NCBI GenBank assembly: GCA_002321305.1
Contig: DCMF01000055.1
Span: forward strand, 10,189 to 19,037
Length of the DNA stretch: 8,849 nt
Reading direction: 5' to 3'
From: Verrucomicrobia bacterium UBA1629
GTDB taxonomy: Bacteria; Verrucomicrobiota; Kiritimatiellia; RFP12; UBA1067
Shown here: positions 1-6,752 of the stretch, one piece after another
Numbering within the stretch: position 1 is the stretch's first letter
How the letters are laid out: every line of letters begins with the position of its first letter
The notes under the pieces: generated by a model
Database searches by the model: none
What the model was told of the DNA's origin: nothing
What the model saw: the letters and a program-made list of their open reading frames with translations, nothing else
Made by a program: the position numbers and the translations under genes

Positions 1-9
1 CCCCCCCCC
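1..9. repeat. homopolymer run of nine C at the window edge
   Basis: The window opens with nine consecutive C. Homopolymers of this length are common at assembly breakpoints, so the first bases may be a contig end or of low accuracy. One frame crossing the run stops at TGA 28-30 and could be the tail of an upstream gene, but too little is visible to call it. Confidence 0.5.
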
Positions 10-67
10 ATTCATAGCCGCGCGCGCTGAAGGCCTCGGAGAGGCCGTCTGCGCGTGGCCTCGGCGC

Positions 68-1963
68 GTGCGGCGGGCCGCCTGCCTCGTCGCGCTTTCC
101 CTGTTCGCCGCCTCGGCCCCGGCCGCGCACAAGTTCCCGTTCTTCGCCTACCGCTCGTTCCTGCCCGAGCATGACGCGATGCGCCGCTTCGCCGCGCGGG
201 CGGGCGTCAACGTCGTCACGCTCTTCCCGGCGAACACGTACAACCTGCTGGGCTCGCCCTACTGCGCCTATCCGCCGAACTGGACATGGTGGGGGACGGT
301 TGACACGGCGGCGATCGACCGCCAGTTCGACGAGGTGATCGCCGTCAACCCGAACGTCAGGTTCATCTGCATGGTCGATCTCAACACGCCGTACTGGATG
401 TACCGCCGCCTGGGCCTTCAGGGCTACGACTCCTTCTGCGGGCTCTCGAACGCCCTCTGCTCGGACAAGTGGCGCGCGGAGACGGAGGCCTACCTCCGCC
501 TGTTCCTCGCGCACGTCGAGTCGCGCTATGCCGACCGCGTGCTGGGCTATGTCCTCGCCTGCGGCATGACGACCGAGTGGATGGACGTCTCGGACTGGTA
601 CGCCTCGCCGAACAAGACGGAGAAGTGGAACGCCTGGCGCCGGGCGAAGGGCCTTGCGCCCGCGTCCGTCCCGTCGCCGGATCGCCTGCAGCGCGCCACG
701 TTCGACAACTTCATCCGCGACCCGTCGCGCGAGCGGGTGGAGCTGGACTATGTCGCGTTCTCGAACGAGACCGTCGCGGACGCGATCGTCCGCTTCGCGG
801 CCAGGGCGCGCGAGGTCATCCCTGCGGAACGCAAGCTGGGCGTCTTCTTCGGCTACGTGCTGCAGCTGTGGAGCGGCGCCCTGACGAGCTTCGGCCATCT
901 GGGCTACGAGAAGGTGTTCGCCTCGCCGGACCTCGACTTCTTCATCAGCCCCGGCAGCTACTTTGACCGTCCGATGGGCGCGGGCACGGGCTTCATGGGC
1001 GTGCACGGCACGTGCCGCCGCTACGGGAAGACGTGGGTCCACGAGATCGACCACTGGATGACGGGCTCCCGCTCGCCGCACGCCTCGATCACGCCGGGCG
1101 CGGACAAGATGTGGAAGACGGAGAGGGAGATCCTCGCCGGCCTGAAGCGCGAGACGGGCTTCGCGACCGTCATGGGCGAATCGCTCTGGTGCTTCGACAT
1201 GTGGGGCGGGTTCTTCTCGACCGACGCGCAGATGCAGACGCTCGCGCGCGCCAAGGCGATCTGGTCGTCCGAGGCGGGACGCCGCGCGTTCGTTCCGGAC
1301 ACGGCGCTGATCGTCGATCCGCAGTCGCTGCTGCACGTCAACGACCGGCACCGGTACACGCCCCTGCTGTACCAGCGCCTGCGCTCGGAGCTGAACCGGA
1401 CGGGCGCGGCGTTCGAGGCGTATTCGTTCGACGACCTCGGCGCGGTCGACCTGTCGGCGGTGCGCCTCTTCATCTTCCCCGCGACCTTCCTCCTGACGCC
1501 CGAGCGCCGCGCGCGGCTGGAGCGCGAGGTGTTCCGTCCCGGCAAGACGGCCCTGTTCGTCTATGCGCCCGGCATCAGCGACGGGCGGACGCTGGACGTG
1601 GCGCGCGTGCGCGCGCTGACGGGCACGGCCTTCGGCACGAAGGGCCTCAGCTGGTCGGAGCGCAACGGCTGCCAAGTCGCCTACGTGGCGCAGCATGCGG
1701 ATGTGGACATGCCGCTCCTCCGGCGCGTCCAGGAACGGGCGGGCGTCCACTTCTACGCGGACGCCGGGCTGCCGGTCGCGACGGACGGGCGGCTCCTCTC
1801 CGTCCACGCCGCCGCCGGCGGGCGGCGCACGATCCGCCTGCCGTCCCGCGCGGCGCGCGTGACGGAGCTGTGGTCGAACCGCGTCGTCGCGGAGGGCGCC
1901 GATTCGTTTGACTTTGAGTTTGGCACGCCGGACACGGCCCTGTTCCGAGTGGAGCGGGACTGA
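68..1963 (+). CDS. exported GH42-like (clan GH-A) glycoside hydrolase, substrate unknown
   Basis: Predicted 631-residue exported glycoside hydrolase. The GTG start is chosen because it gives a clean signal peptide (two Arg, then a hydrophobic core, likely cleavage after the Ala-rich stretch near residue 20) and because the frame, though open to the window edge, has no ATG, GTG or TTG upstream. No convincing Shine-Dalgarno is seen; GGAGAGG at 38-44 is too far away. Residues about 25-400 read as a TIM barrel: Glu170 in CGMTTEW is the candidate acid/base and Glu326 in VHEIDHW the candidate nucleophile. Residues about 410-510 resemble the GH42 trimerisation (class I amidotransferase-like) domain, ending in LFVYAPG. 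Residues about 565-631 look like a small all-beta C-terminal domain. The usual clan-A Asn before the acid/base is Thr169, so this is probably not a standard beta-galactosidase. First gene of an operon with the beta-helix protein 32 nt downstream. The fold call is fairly secure; the substrate is unknown. Confidence 0.72.
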   Translation: MRRAACLVALSLFAASAPAAHKFPFFAYRSFLPEHDAMRRFAARAGVNVVTLFPANTYNLLGSPYCAYPPNWTWWGTVDTAAIDRQFDEVIAVNPNVRFICMVDLNTPYWMYRRLGLQGYDSFCGLSNALCSDKWRAETEAYLRLFLAHVESRYADRVLGYVLACGMTTEWMDVSDWYASPNKTEKWNAWRRAKGLAPASVPSPDRLQRATFDNFIRDPSRERVELDYVAFSNETVADAIVRFAARAREVIPAERKLGVFFGYVLQLWSGALTSFGHLGYEKVFASPDLDFFISPGSYFDRPMGAGTGFMGVHGTCRRYGKTWVHEIDHWMTGSRSPHASITPGADKMWKTEREILAGLKRETGFATVMGESLWCFDMWGGFFSTDAQMQTLARAKAIWSSEAGRRAFVPDTALIVDPQSLLHVNDRHRYTPLLYQRLRSELNRTGAAFEAYSFDDLGAVDLSAVRLFIFPATFLLTPERRARLEREVFRPGKTALFVYAPGISDGRTLDVARVRALTGTAFGTKGLSWSERNGCQVAYVAQHADVDMPLLRRVQERAGVHFYADAGLPVATDGRLLSVHAAAGGRRTIRLPSRAARVTELWSNRVVAEGADSFDFEFGTPDTALFRVERD

Positions 1964-1978
1964 TCCGGGAACACGAAA

Positions 1979-1990
1979 AGGAAGGAAAGG
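1979..1990 (+). promoter_or_regulatory. purine-rich Shine-Dalgarno of the beta-helix gene
   Basis: The 32-nt gap after the first gene contains a purine block with AAGGA at 1982-1986, nine nt before ATG 1996, and a second AAAGG at 1986-1990. It supports the ATG at 1996. No hairpin or promoter-like -10 is seen in the gap, so co-transcription with the first gene is expected. Confidence 0.6.
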
Positions 1991-1995
1991 CTCAG

Positions 1996-4095
1996 ATGAA
2001 GGAAAGAAGAAGACGGGACTGTTGGCGAACGGGCTGTGCGCTCGTGTCGCTGGCGGTCGCCTCGCTCGCGGGCGCGGTCGAGGTGCCGCCGGGGGAGATG
2101 CCGCTGGCGCGGCGGACGCACCTCTACCTGCTGCTGGGGCGCCCGAGCGCGGACGGCCTGTTCGGCGACGACGCCTCCTGGCGGAAGGGGCCTCCCTTCG
2201 CGGGGCGGCTGATGGTGTATGACGCGGACGGTACGTGGCAGCGCGCCTGCAGCCGCGGCATCGAGTTCGGCCGCTGGCTGGAGTTCAGCGGCCCGCTGCA
2301 CACGGTCGGACTCGTGCCGTGTGCGGTCAAGGACTCGACGCCGGACGACTGGCGGCCCGGCTCGCCGAACTTCGCGCGCGCCGTCCGGCGCATCCGGGCG
2401 GCGATGAAGGACGGCGTCCTCACCGGCATCCTCTGGCACGGCGGCGGCGCGGCGGGCTCGGCCGAACGGTTCGGCGAGACGGTCGCCGCCCTGCGCCAGG
2501 CGATTGGCGAGGGCGATGTCGTCGTGGCGGTGGACGGCGCCGACCCGTATGCGGCGGAAGCCGCCGCCGCCGTCCCCAACTGCCGGCTCGTGAAGCCGTC
2601 CGCGCAGCCGCTCTGGAAGCGGTTCGCGAACGCGCTGAACAGCGCGGCGGACGACGACATCGTTTCGCGTCCGGTCCCGTTCCGCGCCTACCACGACGGA
2701 CGGCCCGTGCGCGTGCAGCCCGCGCGCGTGTCGGCGGTCCCGTTCAACTGGGAGTGGCCGGGCTACCAGCGTCCGAAGGACCAGACGGAGATCGCCTATT
2801 TCGTCTCGGTCCCCGTGGACGCCGCGAAGCCGGGCGAGCTGACGCTGGAGCTCCCGTGCGACGCGCCGGCGGACGTGCGCGTCCGCCCGATGGGCGTGCC
2901 GCGCAAGGTGACGGCGGCGGGCAACCGCCTGACGGTCGCCGTGGAGCGTCCCGAGCAGTTCTCGCTCGAGCTGGGCGAGAAGGGGCCGACTGTGTACGTC
3001 TTCGCCGATCCGCCGTTCAGCTACCGGCACGTCCCGGACGAGATCTACTTCGGGCCGGGCGAACACGACGTCGGCGTGATCGCGCCGACGAACGGGCAGA
3101 CGGTCTGCATCGACGAGGGCGCGGTCGTCTACGGCACGATCTACGCCTACGGCGTCCGCGACGTCAAGGTCACGGGGCGCGGCGTGATCGACGCGTCGCG
3201 GCTGCACCGCAACCCCGACGCGCCGGCGTACCGGTACGTCAAGGACGTGCTGAAGCTCGACGACGATTCGGCGGCGCGGTCGCTGAACTGCCTGACGCTC
3301 TACGGCTGCACGAACGTCACGGTGGAGGGCGTCGTGATGCGCGACCCCGCGCGGTGGACGATGCTCGTGCGCGGGCACAGCCGCAGCGTCCGCATCAACA
3401 ACGTCAAGGTCATCGGGGCGTGGCGGTACTGCTCGGACGGCATCGACATCACGTCGTCCGAGTACGTCGTCATCCGCAACTCGTTCTTCCGCACGTTTGA
3501 CGACTGCATCGTCCTGCGGGCGACGCTGGAGGCGAACGGCCCCACGCGGAACGTCCTCGTCGACAACTGCGTGCTGTGGTGCGACTGGGGGCGCGCGCTG
3601 GAGATCATCTACGACGGCGGCACGGCGAACCCGCTCGTGGAGAACGTCCTCTACCGCAACGTGAAGATCGTCGGCGTCGAGGGCACGGCCTGCAGCATCC
3701 AGTCGCGCGCGTCGCTGGCGACCGTCTTCCGCAACATCCGCTACGAGAACCTGGAGGTCGACTTCCCGCCGCGCTGGAAGGCGCAGTACCAGTCGCGCCA
3801 CGATGCGCGCTTCGTGCCGACGCGCCAGACGGAAAGCTCGCTGGCGAGCCTCTGGGCCGAACGCCCCAAGGGGCCTGACGGCAAGCCCCTGCCGCCCGTG
3901 CCGGGGAAGGAGGTGCTGTTCGAGCGCATCGTGTTCGACGGCGTCAGGGTCTACGGCGAGACGAACAGCGTCAGGGCCTGGGTTTCGGGGGTCGGGCCCA
4001 ACCAGAACCTTCGGGACGTCACGTTCACGAACCTGCCGGATTGCGTGAGCGTCACGCGGAAACTTTATGAACCCACCAAAAAGGAGAGCAAGTAA
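1996..4095 (+). CDS. exported GH28-like beta-helix protein with an N-terminal degenerate acetylesterase domain
   Basis: A 699-residue protein in three parts. After a signal peptide (basic start, hydrophobic residues 14-26, likely cleavage near AGA-VEV), residues about 41-200 align by eye with sialate-O-acetylesterase (SASA) domains: THLYLLLG, GIEFGRWLEF, VGLVPCAV...DDWRPG (104-122), then GILWHGGG (144-151). The catalytic residues are lost: GQSN reads GRPS at 48-51, WHQGE reads WHGGG, and the C-terminal Asp/His motif is absent. Residues about 223-340 look like a beta-sandwich. Residues about 341-690 are a right-handed beta-helix of GH28 (polygalacturonase) type, with SDGID (Asp481) and DDC (Asp502, Asp503). 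The GH28 GHG motif reads DWG (530-532) and RIK reads SIQ (567-569). The two Asp motifs suggest hydrolysis of a uronic-acid- or rhamnose-containing glycan, but the substrate is uncertain. It lies between two other exported-protein genes; its TAA shares one base with the next ATG. GH28-like fold is fairly secure; activity is inferred. Confidence 0.78.
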   Translation: MKERRRRDCWRTGCALVSLAVASLAGAVEVPPGEMPLARRTHLYLLLGRPSADGLFGDDASWRKGPPFAGRLMVYDADGTWQRACSRGIEFGRWLEFSGPLHTVGLVPCAVKDSTPDDWRPGSPNFARAVRRIRAAMKDGVLTGILWHGGGAAGSAERFGETVAALRQAIGEGDVVVAVDGADPYAAEAAAAVPNCRLVKPSAQPLWKRFANALNSAADDDIVSRPVPFRAYHDGRPVRVQPARVSAVPFNWEWPGYQRPKDQTEIAYFVSVPVDAAKPGELTLELPCDAPADVRVRPMGVPRKVTAAGNRLTVAVERPEQFSLELGEKGPTVYVFADPPFSYRHVPDEIYFGPGEHDVGVIAPTNGQTVCIDEGAVVYGTIYAYGVRDVKVTGRGVIDASRLHRNPDAPAYRYVKDVLKLDDDSAARSLNCLTLYGCTNVTVEGVVMRDPARWTMLVRGHSRSVRINNVKVIGAWRYCSDGIDITSSEYVVIRNSFFRTFDDCIVLRATLEANGPTRNVLVDNCVLWCDWGRALEIIYDGGTANPLVENVLYRNVKIVGVEGTACSIQSRASLATVFRNIRYENLEVDFPPRWKAQYQSRHDARFVPTRQTESSLASLWAERPKGPDGKPLPPVPGKEVLFERIVFDGVRVYGETNSVRAWVSGVGPNQNLRDVTFTNLPDCVSVTRKLYEPTKKESK
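4081..4086 (+). promoter_or_regulatory. strong Shine-Dalgarno AAGGAG
   Basis: AAGGAG lies eight nt before ATG 4095, inside the last codons of the beta-helix gene. Together with the TAATG overlap it fixes the start of the next gene and suggests translational coupling. It is the best ribosome site in the window. Confidence 0.8.
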
Positions 4096-6581
4096 TGAAA
4101 ACGAACAACAACAGAAGCAGGAAACATCTCATGCTGGCCGCCGGTGCGCTGGCGCTCGGCTGTGCGCAGGCGGCGGGCTGGAACCCGGAAACGCGGGAAT
4201 ACGACACGACCGGCTACTGGACGCAGTGGATGGCCGGCTGGAGCGGGCCGTCCTTTTCGAATCCGAGCCACTGGAAGAACAGTTCAGGCGCGGTGGCATC
4301 GGCATTTGACGCGGACGCCTCGCTGTATGCGACGATGTTTGTCTACGCCAAGCCCGATCAGGACCACGTGACAAAGTTCCCCTGCAAGGTTCTGGCGCTT
4401 TCCGAGACGGCTGGATTGGGATGCACGGGCGAGTCCTATTTCGACTTTGGCGATCAGGTCGATCTTCTGGCGGGGGCTTCGCTGTCGATGTACGGCGCCT
4501 ATTTCAAGGCCAACGGCACGTTCAACTTCTACTCGACCGAAGAGAAGCCGAACGCCCTCAAGATCGAGGCGGCGACGACAGACGAGTCGCAGGGCTACTT
4601 CCTCAAGGACGTGACGTTCACGGGCGACGACCAGGCGTCTGTCGTTCTGGGCGGCGCGAAAGAAGGCTGCACGCTCGCCAACTTCACTTGGGAAAGCGGC
4701 AGCGGCGCGGCGTTCCACGGCACGCTCCGCGTCGCGAACTTCCCGGCCGCGCCGGCGGTGTGTGTCGCCCAGCTCAAGCTCGCGGACATCACGGTCGGCG
4801 GCACGGTCTCGCTCGCGAACAACACGCGGCTTGTCCTGACCGGCACGTCGGGCGCGACGGTCTCGAACCTCGTCATGGACGCGGGGTCCGTGCTGGTCGG
4901 CACGACGGCCGACCGCAAGCTGACGGTCAACGGCAAGGTGACGAAGCTGCGGATTGACGTCAGCGGCCTGTCGGGCGCGGCGGACGCGACGGAATGGCCG
5001 GTCGTGAAGTTCTCCGCGACCGCCGAGACGGCGGGCTTCGGCTTCGGGGACGTGGTTCTCATCAATGCCGATGCGGCAATGGCGCCCTGCGAGGCGGAGC
5101 TGCGCGACGATGCGGACGGCGGCAAGACGCTGTACCTCGTCAAGCCCGCGAAGGTCGCGACGCGCGACACGTCCGTGCTGAACCAGGTGTACTGGACGAA
5201 TTCGAACGACGACAACGACGGCTACCGCTCGGAACTCCAGTTTGCCAAGTCGAGCAAGTCCGCCAAGAACTTCTGGTCGGACGGCAGCTGCCCGGGCGAC
5301 GACGGCGTCTCGGATGTCGCCTATTCGGCGACGGGCACGGTTCTCGCGTTCCCGACGAACACGACGGCGGAGATTCCGCAGTTCAAGGGGAAGTCGCTCA
5401 ACCTGATCTCCGGCGGTTTCGAGACCTCGTTCATGACGCCCGGCTACGCGGTGCCGCGGCTGCGCTTCGCCTCCGGACGCTGCGGCATCCGCCTGCTTGA
5501 CCGCGCCGGCCTGTCGGTCGGGGACGTGAACGAGCTTGGGCAGAAGTACGCCACCATGCGGCTTCAGGGCGCGCTGGATCTCGGCGCGTCGCCGGACGTC
5601 ACGCACTACGTCGAGATCTACGGCACGCGCATTTTCCTGAAGCTGGAAAGCGCGCTCACCGGCGACGGCAACCTGGAACTGCAGACCTACCCGTCGGCGA
5701 ACCGGGATGCGCTGAACGCGACGCTGGAACTGACGGGCGACAACGCCAAGTGGGCCGGCAAGCTGCTGGTGAAGGGACTGAACAACGGCACGTACAAGGA
5801 CTATGACGTCGACGGGACGGTTGTCAGCTGCCCGAACCGCGCGAACGCCAACCACTGCCGCCTCTACCTGTCGAGCGCCGCCGGACTGGGCGGCCGCCGG
5901 TCGGACTTCGCGTACGACGCGCTGGCGCTGAGGCACTACGGCGAGGTGTTCCTCCGCAACGACGTGACGCTGCCGGCGGGACTGAACCGCGGCGTCTCGT
6001 TCGGGGACTACGCGACGCTCACCGTCACCAACGGCCTGACGTTCACGATCCAGCAGCCGACCACGTGGGCGGGCACGGTCTACAAGGTGGGCGAGGGCCG
6101 GCTGGCGCTCGGCGGCGCGGCGAAGTTTAACGGCGCGGCGCAGGCGGACACGCCGACCGAAGGACAGAATGTGCTGGCGGTCGAGGGCGGCTCGGTCGAG
6201 GCGCTGACGGCGGAAGCCCTCAACGGCGTCGCGATTCAGCTCGCCGACAAGTCCTGCCGGATCGCGCTGGACGCGGACGGGGTGGGCGAGACGAAGGGCC
6301 TTGTCAACGTCAAGGTCGCGACGCCGTTCACGACGGCCGCCGCCGACGGGAAGATCCGCTTCGAGGTGCGGACGGACAAGCCGGCGGCGACGGTTGCCGA
6401 CGGGGTTGAGGTCGCGCTCTGCACGGTGTCCGCCGCCGCCGCCGAGGCGCTGCGCGACAAGATCGACGCGGGGCGGCTGTGCGGCCGTCGCGGAATTGTC
6501 TCCGAGCGGACGAATGACGACGATTCGGTGACGTTCCTCGCCTTCTACCAGCGCCGGGGCGTCTGCGTGATCATCCGGTAA
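4095..6581 (+). CDS. large exported beta-solenoid protein with autotransporter-type repeats
   Basis: An 828-residue, Gly/Thr/Ala/Asp-rich protein. The N-terminus (KTNNNRSRKH, then a hydrophobic stretch) is a signal peptide. Cleavage could be type I after AQA at about residue 27, but LALGC (19-23) also fits a loose lipobox, so a lipoprotein is possible. Two modules open with similar Trp-rich segments: YWTQW...SHW at 41-60 and VYWTN...NFWSDG at 366-397. Later segments resemble autotransporter-associated beta-strand repeats: LTGDGNLEL followed by LELTGDNAKWAG (521-555), and TVYKVGEGRLALGG (661-674). No catalytic motif, outer-membrane barrel or PEP-CTERM anchor is visible. The C-terminus ends in a hydrophobic strand with basic residues (FYQRRGVCVIIR), which may be a sorting or capping strand. 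Last gene of the operon, coupled to the beta-helix gene and followed by a strong terminator. A glycan-binding, adhesin or scaffold role is inferred from context only. Confidence 0.7.
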   Translation: MKTNNNRSRKHLMLAAGALALGCAQAAGWNPETREYDTTGYWTQWMAGWSGPSFSNPSHWKNSSGAVASAFDADASLYATMFVYAKPDQDHVTKFPCKVLALSETAGLGCTGESYFDFGDQVDLLAGASLSMYGAYFKANGTFNFYSTEEKPNALKIEAATTDESQGYFLKDVTFTGDDQASVVLGGAKEGCTLANFTWESGSGAAFHGTLRVANFPAAPAVCVAQLKLADITVGGTVSLANNTRLVLTGTSGATVSNLVMDAGSVLVGTTADRKLTVNGKVTKLRIDVSGLSGAADATEWPVVKFSATAETAGFGFGDVVLINADAAMAPCEAELRDDADGGKTLYLVKPAKVATRDTSVLNQVYWTNSNDDNDGYRSELQFAKSSKSAKNFWSDGSCPGDDGVSDVAYSATGTVLAFPTNTTAEIPQFKGKSLNLISGGFETSFMTPGYAVPRLRFASGRCGIRLLDRAGLSVGDVNELGQKYATMRLQGALDLGASPDVTHYVEIYGTRIFLKLESALTGDGNLELQTYPSANRDALNATLELTGDNAKWAGKLLVKGLNNGTYKDYDVDGTVVSCPNRANANHCRLYLSSAAGLGGRRSDFAYDALALRHYGEVFLRNDVTLPAGLNRGVSFGDYATLTVTNGLTFTIQQPTTWAGTVYKVGEGRLALGGAAKFNGAAQADTPTEGQNVLAVEGGSVEALTAEALNGVAIQLADKSCRIALDADGVGETKGLVNVKVATPFTTAAADGKIRFEVRTDKPAATVADGVEVALCTVSAAAAEALRDKIDAGRLCGRRGIVSERTNDDDSVTFLAFYQRRGVCVIIR

Positions 6582-6604
6582 GCGGGAAAAGAAACGCCGA
6601 CGAT

Positions 6605-6637
6605 TGGCGCTCTGCTGCAGCAGGGCGCCATTTTTTT
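6605..6637 (+). terminator. strong rho-independent terminator of the exported-protein operon
   Basis: Beginning 24 nt after the stop of the solenoid gene, 6605-6630 is a 26-nt dyad: arm TGGCGCTCTGCTG and arm CAGCAGGGCGCCA pair along their full length with one T:G wobble, giving about 11 pairs once a four-base loop is left. Seven T follow at 6631-6637. This is a textbook intrinsic terminator for the + strand and separates the two transcription units. Confidence 0.93.
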
Positions 6638-6639
6638 GT

Positions 6640-6670
6640 CCTGTCGGCTCGACGGTCTGAACGCGACAGG
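6640..6670. repeat. inverted repeat CCTGTCG / CGACAGG
   Basis: Perfect 7-bp arms at 6640-6646 and 6664-6670 are separated by 17 nt, just after the terminator T-run and about 70 bp upstream of the promoter. No T-run follows, so it is not a second terminator on this strand. It could be an operator, a secondary RNA structure or chance; a 7-bp pair at this spacing is not rare in GC-rich DNA. Confidence 0.35.
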
Positions 6671-6716
6671 CACAAAATTAGGCGGAAAGTGAGATAAATT
6701 TTAGGGTGAGAATGAG
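6671..6716 (+). promoter_or_regulatory. A/T-rich segment upstream of the second promoter
   Basis: This is the least GC-rich stretch of the window outside the terminator. It contains AAAATT (6674-6679) and AATTTT (6697-6702) as an inverted pair, and GTGAGA twice, at 6689-6694 and 6706-6711, 17 bp apart. It could be an UP-element-like region or a regulator site. No known operator is recognised. Confidence 0.3.
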
Positions 6717-6734
6717 GTCTTGCGCGCGCGGAAA

Positions 6735-6743
6735 TGCTATACT
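6735..6743 (+). promoter_or_regulatory. extended -10 promoter of the dehydroquinase-like gene
   Basis: TGCTATACT contains the -10 hexamer TATACT at 6738-6743, one mismatch from TATAAT, preceded by the extended -10 TG one base upstream. No good -35 is present at 17-bp spacing (6715-6720 reads AGGTCT), as is usual for extended -10 promoters. The start point expected about 6-8 nt downstream is 6749-6751, only two to four bases before ATG 6753, which implies a leaderless or nearly leaderless message. Confidence 0.7.
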
Positions 6744-6752
6744 ACGCGCCGC

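Noticed and set aside
32..46. Hairpin GGCCTC-GGA-GAGGCC as a terminator
   Set aside because: The stem is only 6 bp and no T-run follows.
2235..3500. 421-codon open frame on the plus strand inside the beta-helix gene
   Set aside because: Arg/Ala/Gly-rich out-of-frame shadow of the GH28-like gene, without any domain.
1753..3801. 682-codon open frame on the minus strand
   Set aside because: It lies antisense to two genes with recognisable domains and signal peptides. Its product is Arg/Asp/Val-rich with no domain, as expected of a shadow frame in GC-rich DNA.
4284..5936. 550-codon open frame on the minus strand
   Set aside because: Antisense to the solenoid gene, very Arg-rich, no recognisable motif, no ribosome site.
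6720..6725. TTGCGC as a -35 box
   Set aside because: It would be only 12 bp from the -10 hexamer, too short for a normal spacer.
6720..6752. Longer start (TTG 6720) for the dehydroquinase-like gene
   Set aside because: The -10 element lies inside this extension, and the added residues (RARKCYTTRR) do not resemble the family.
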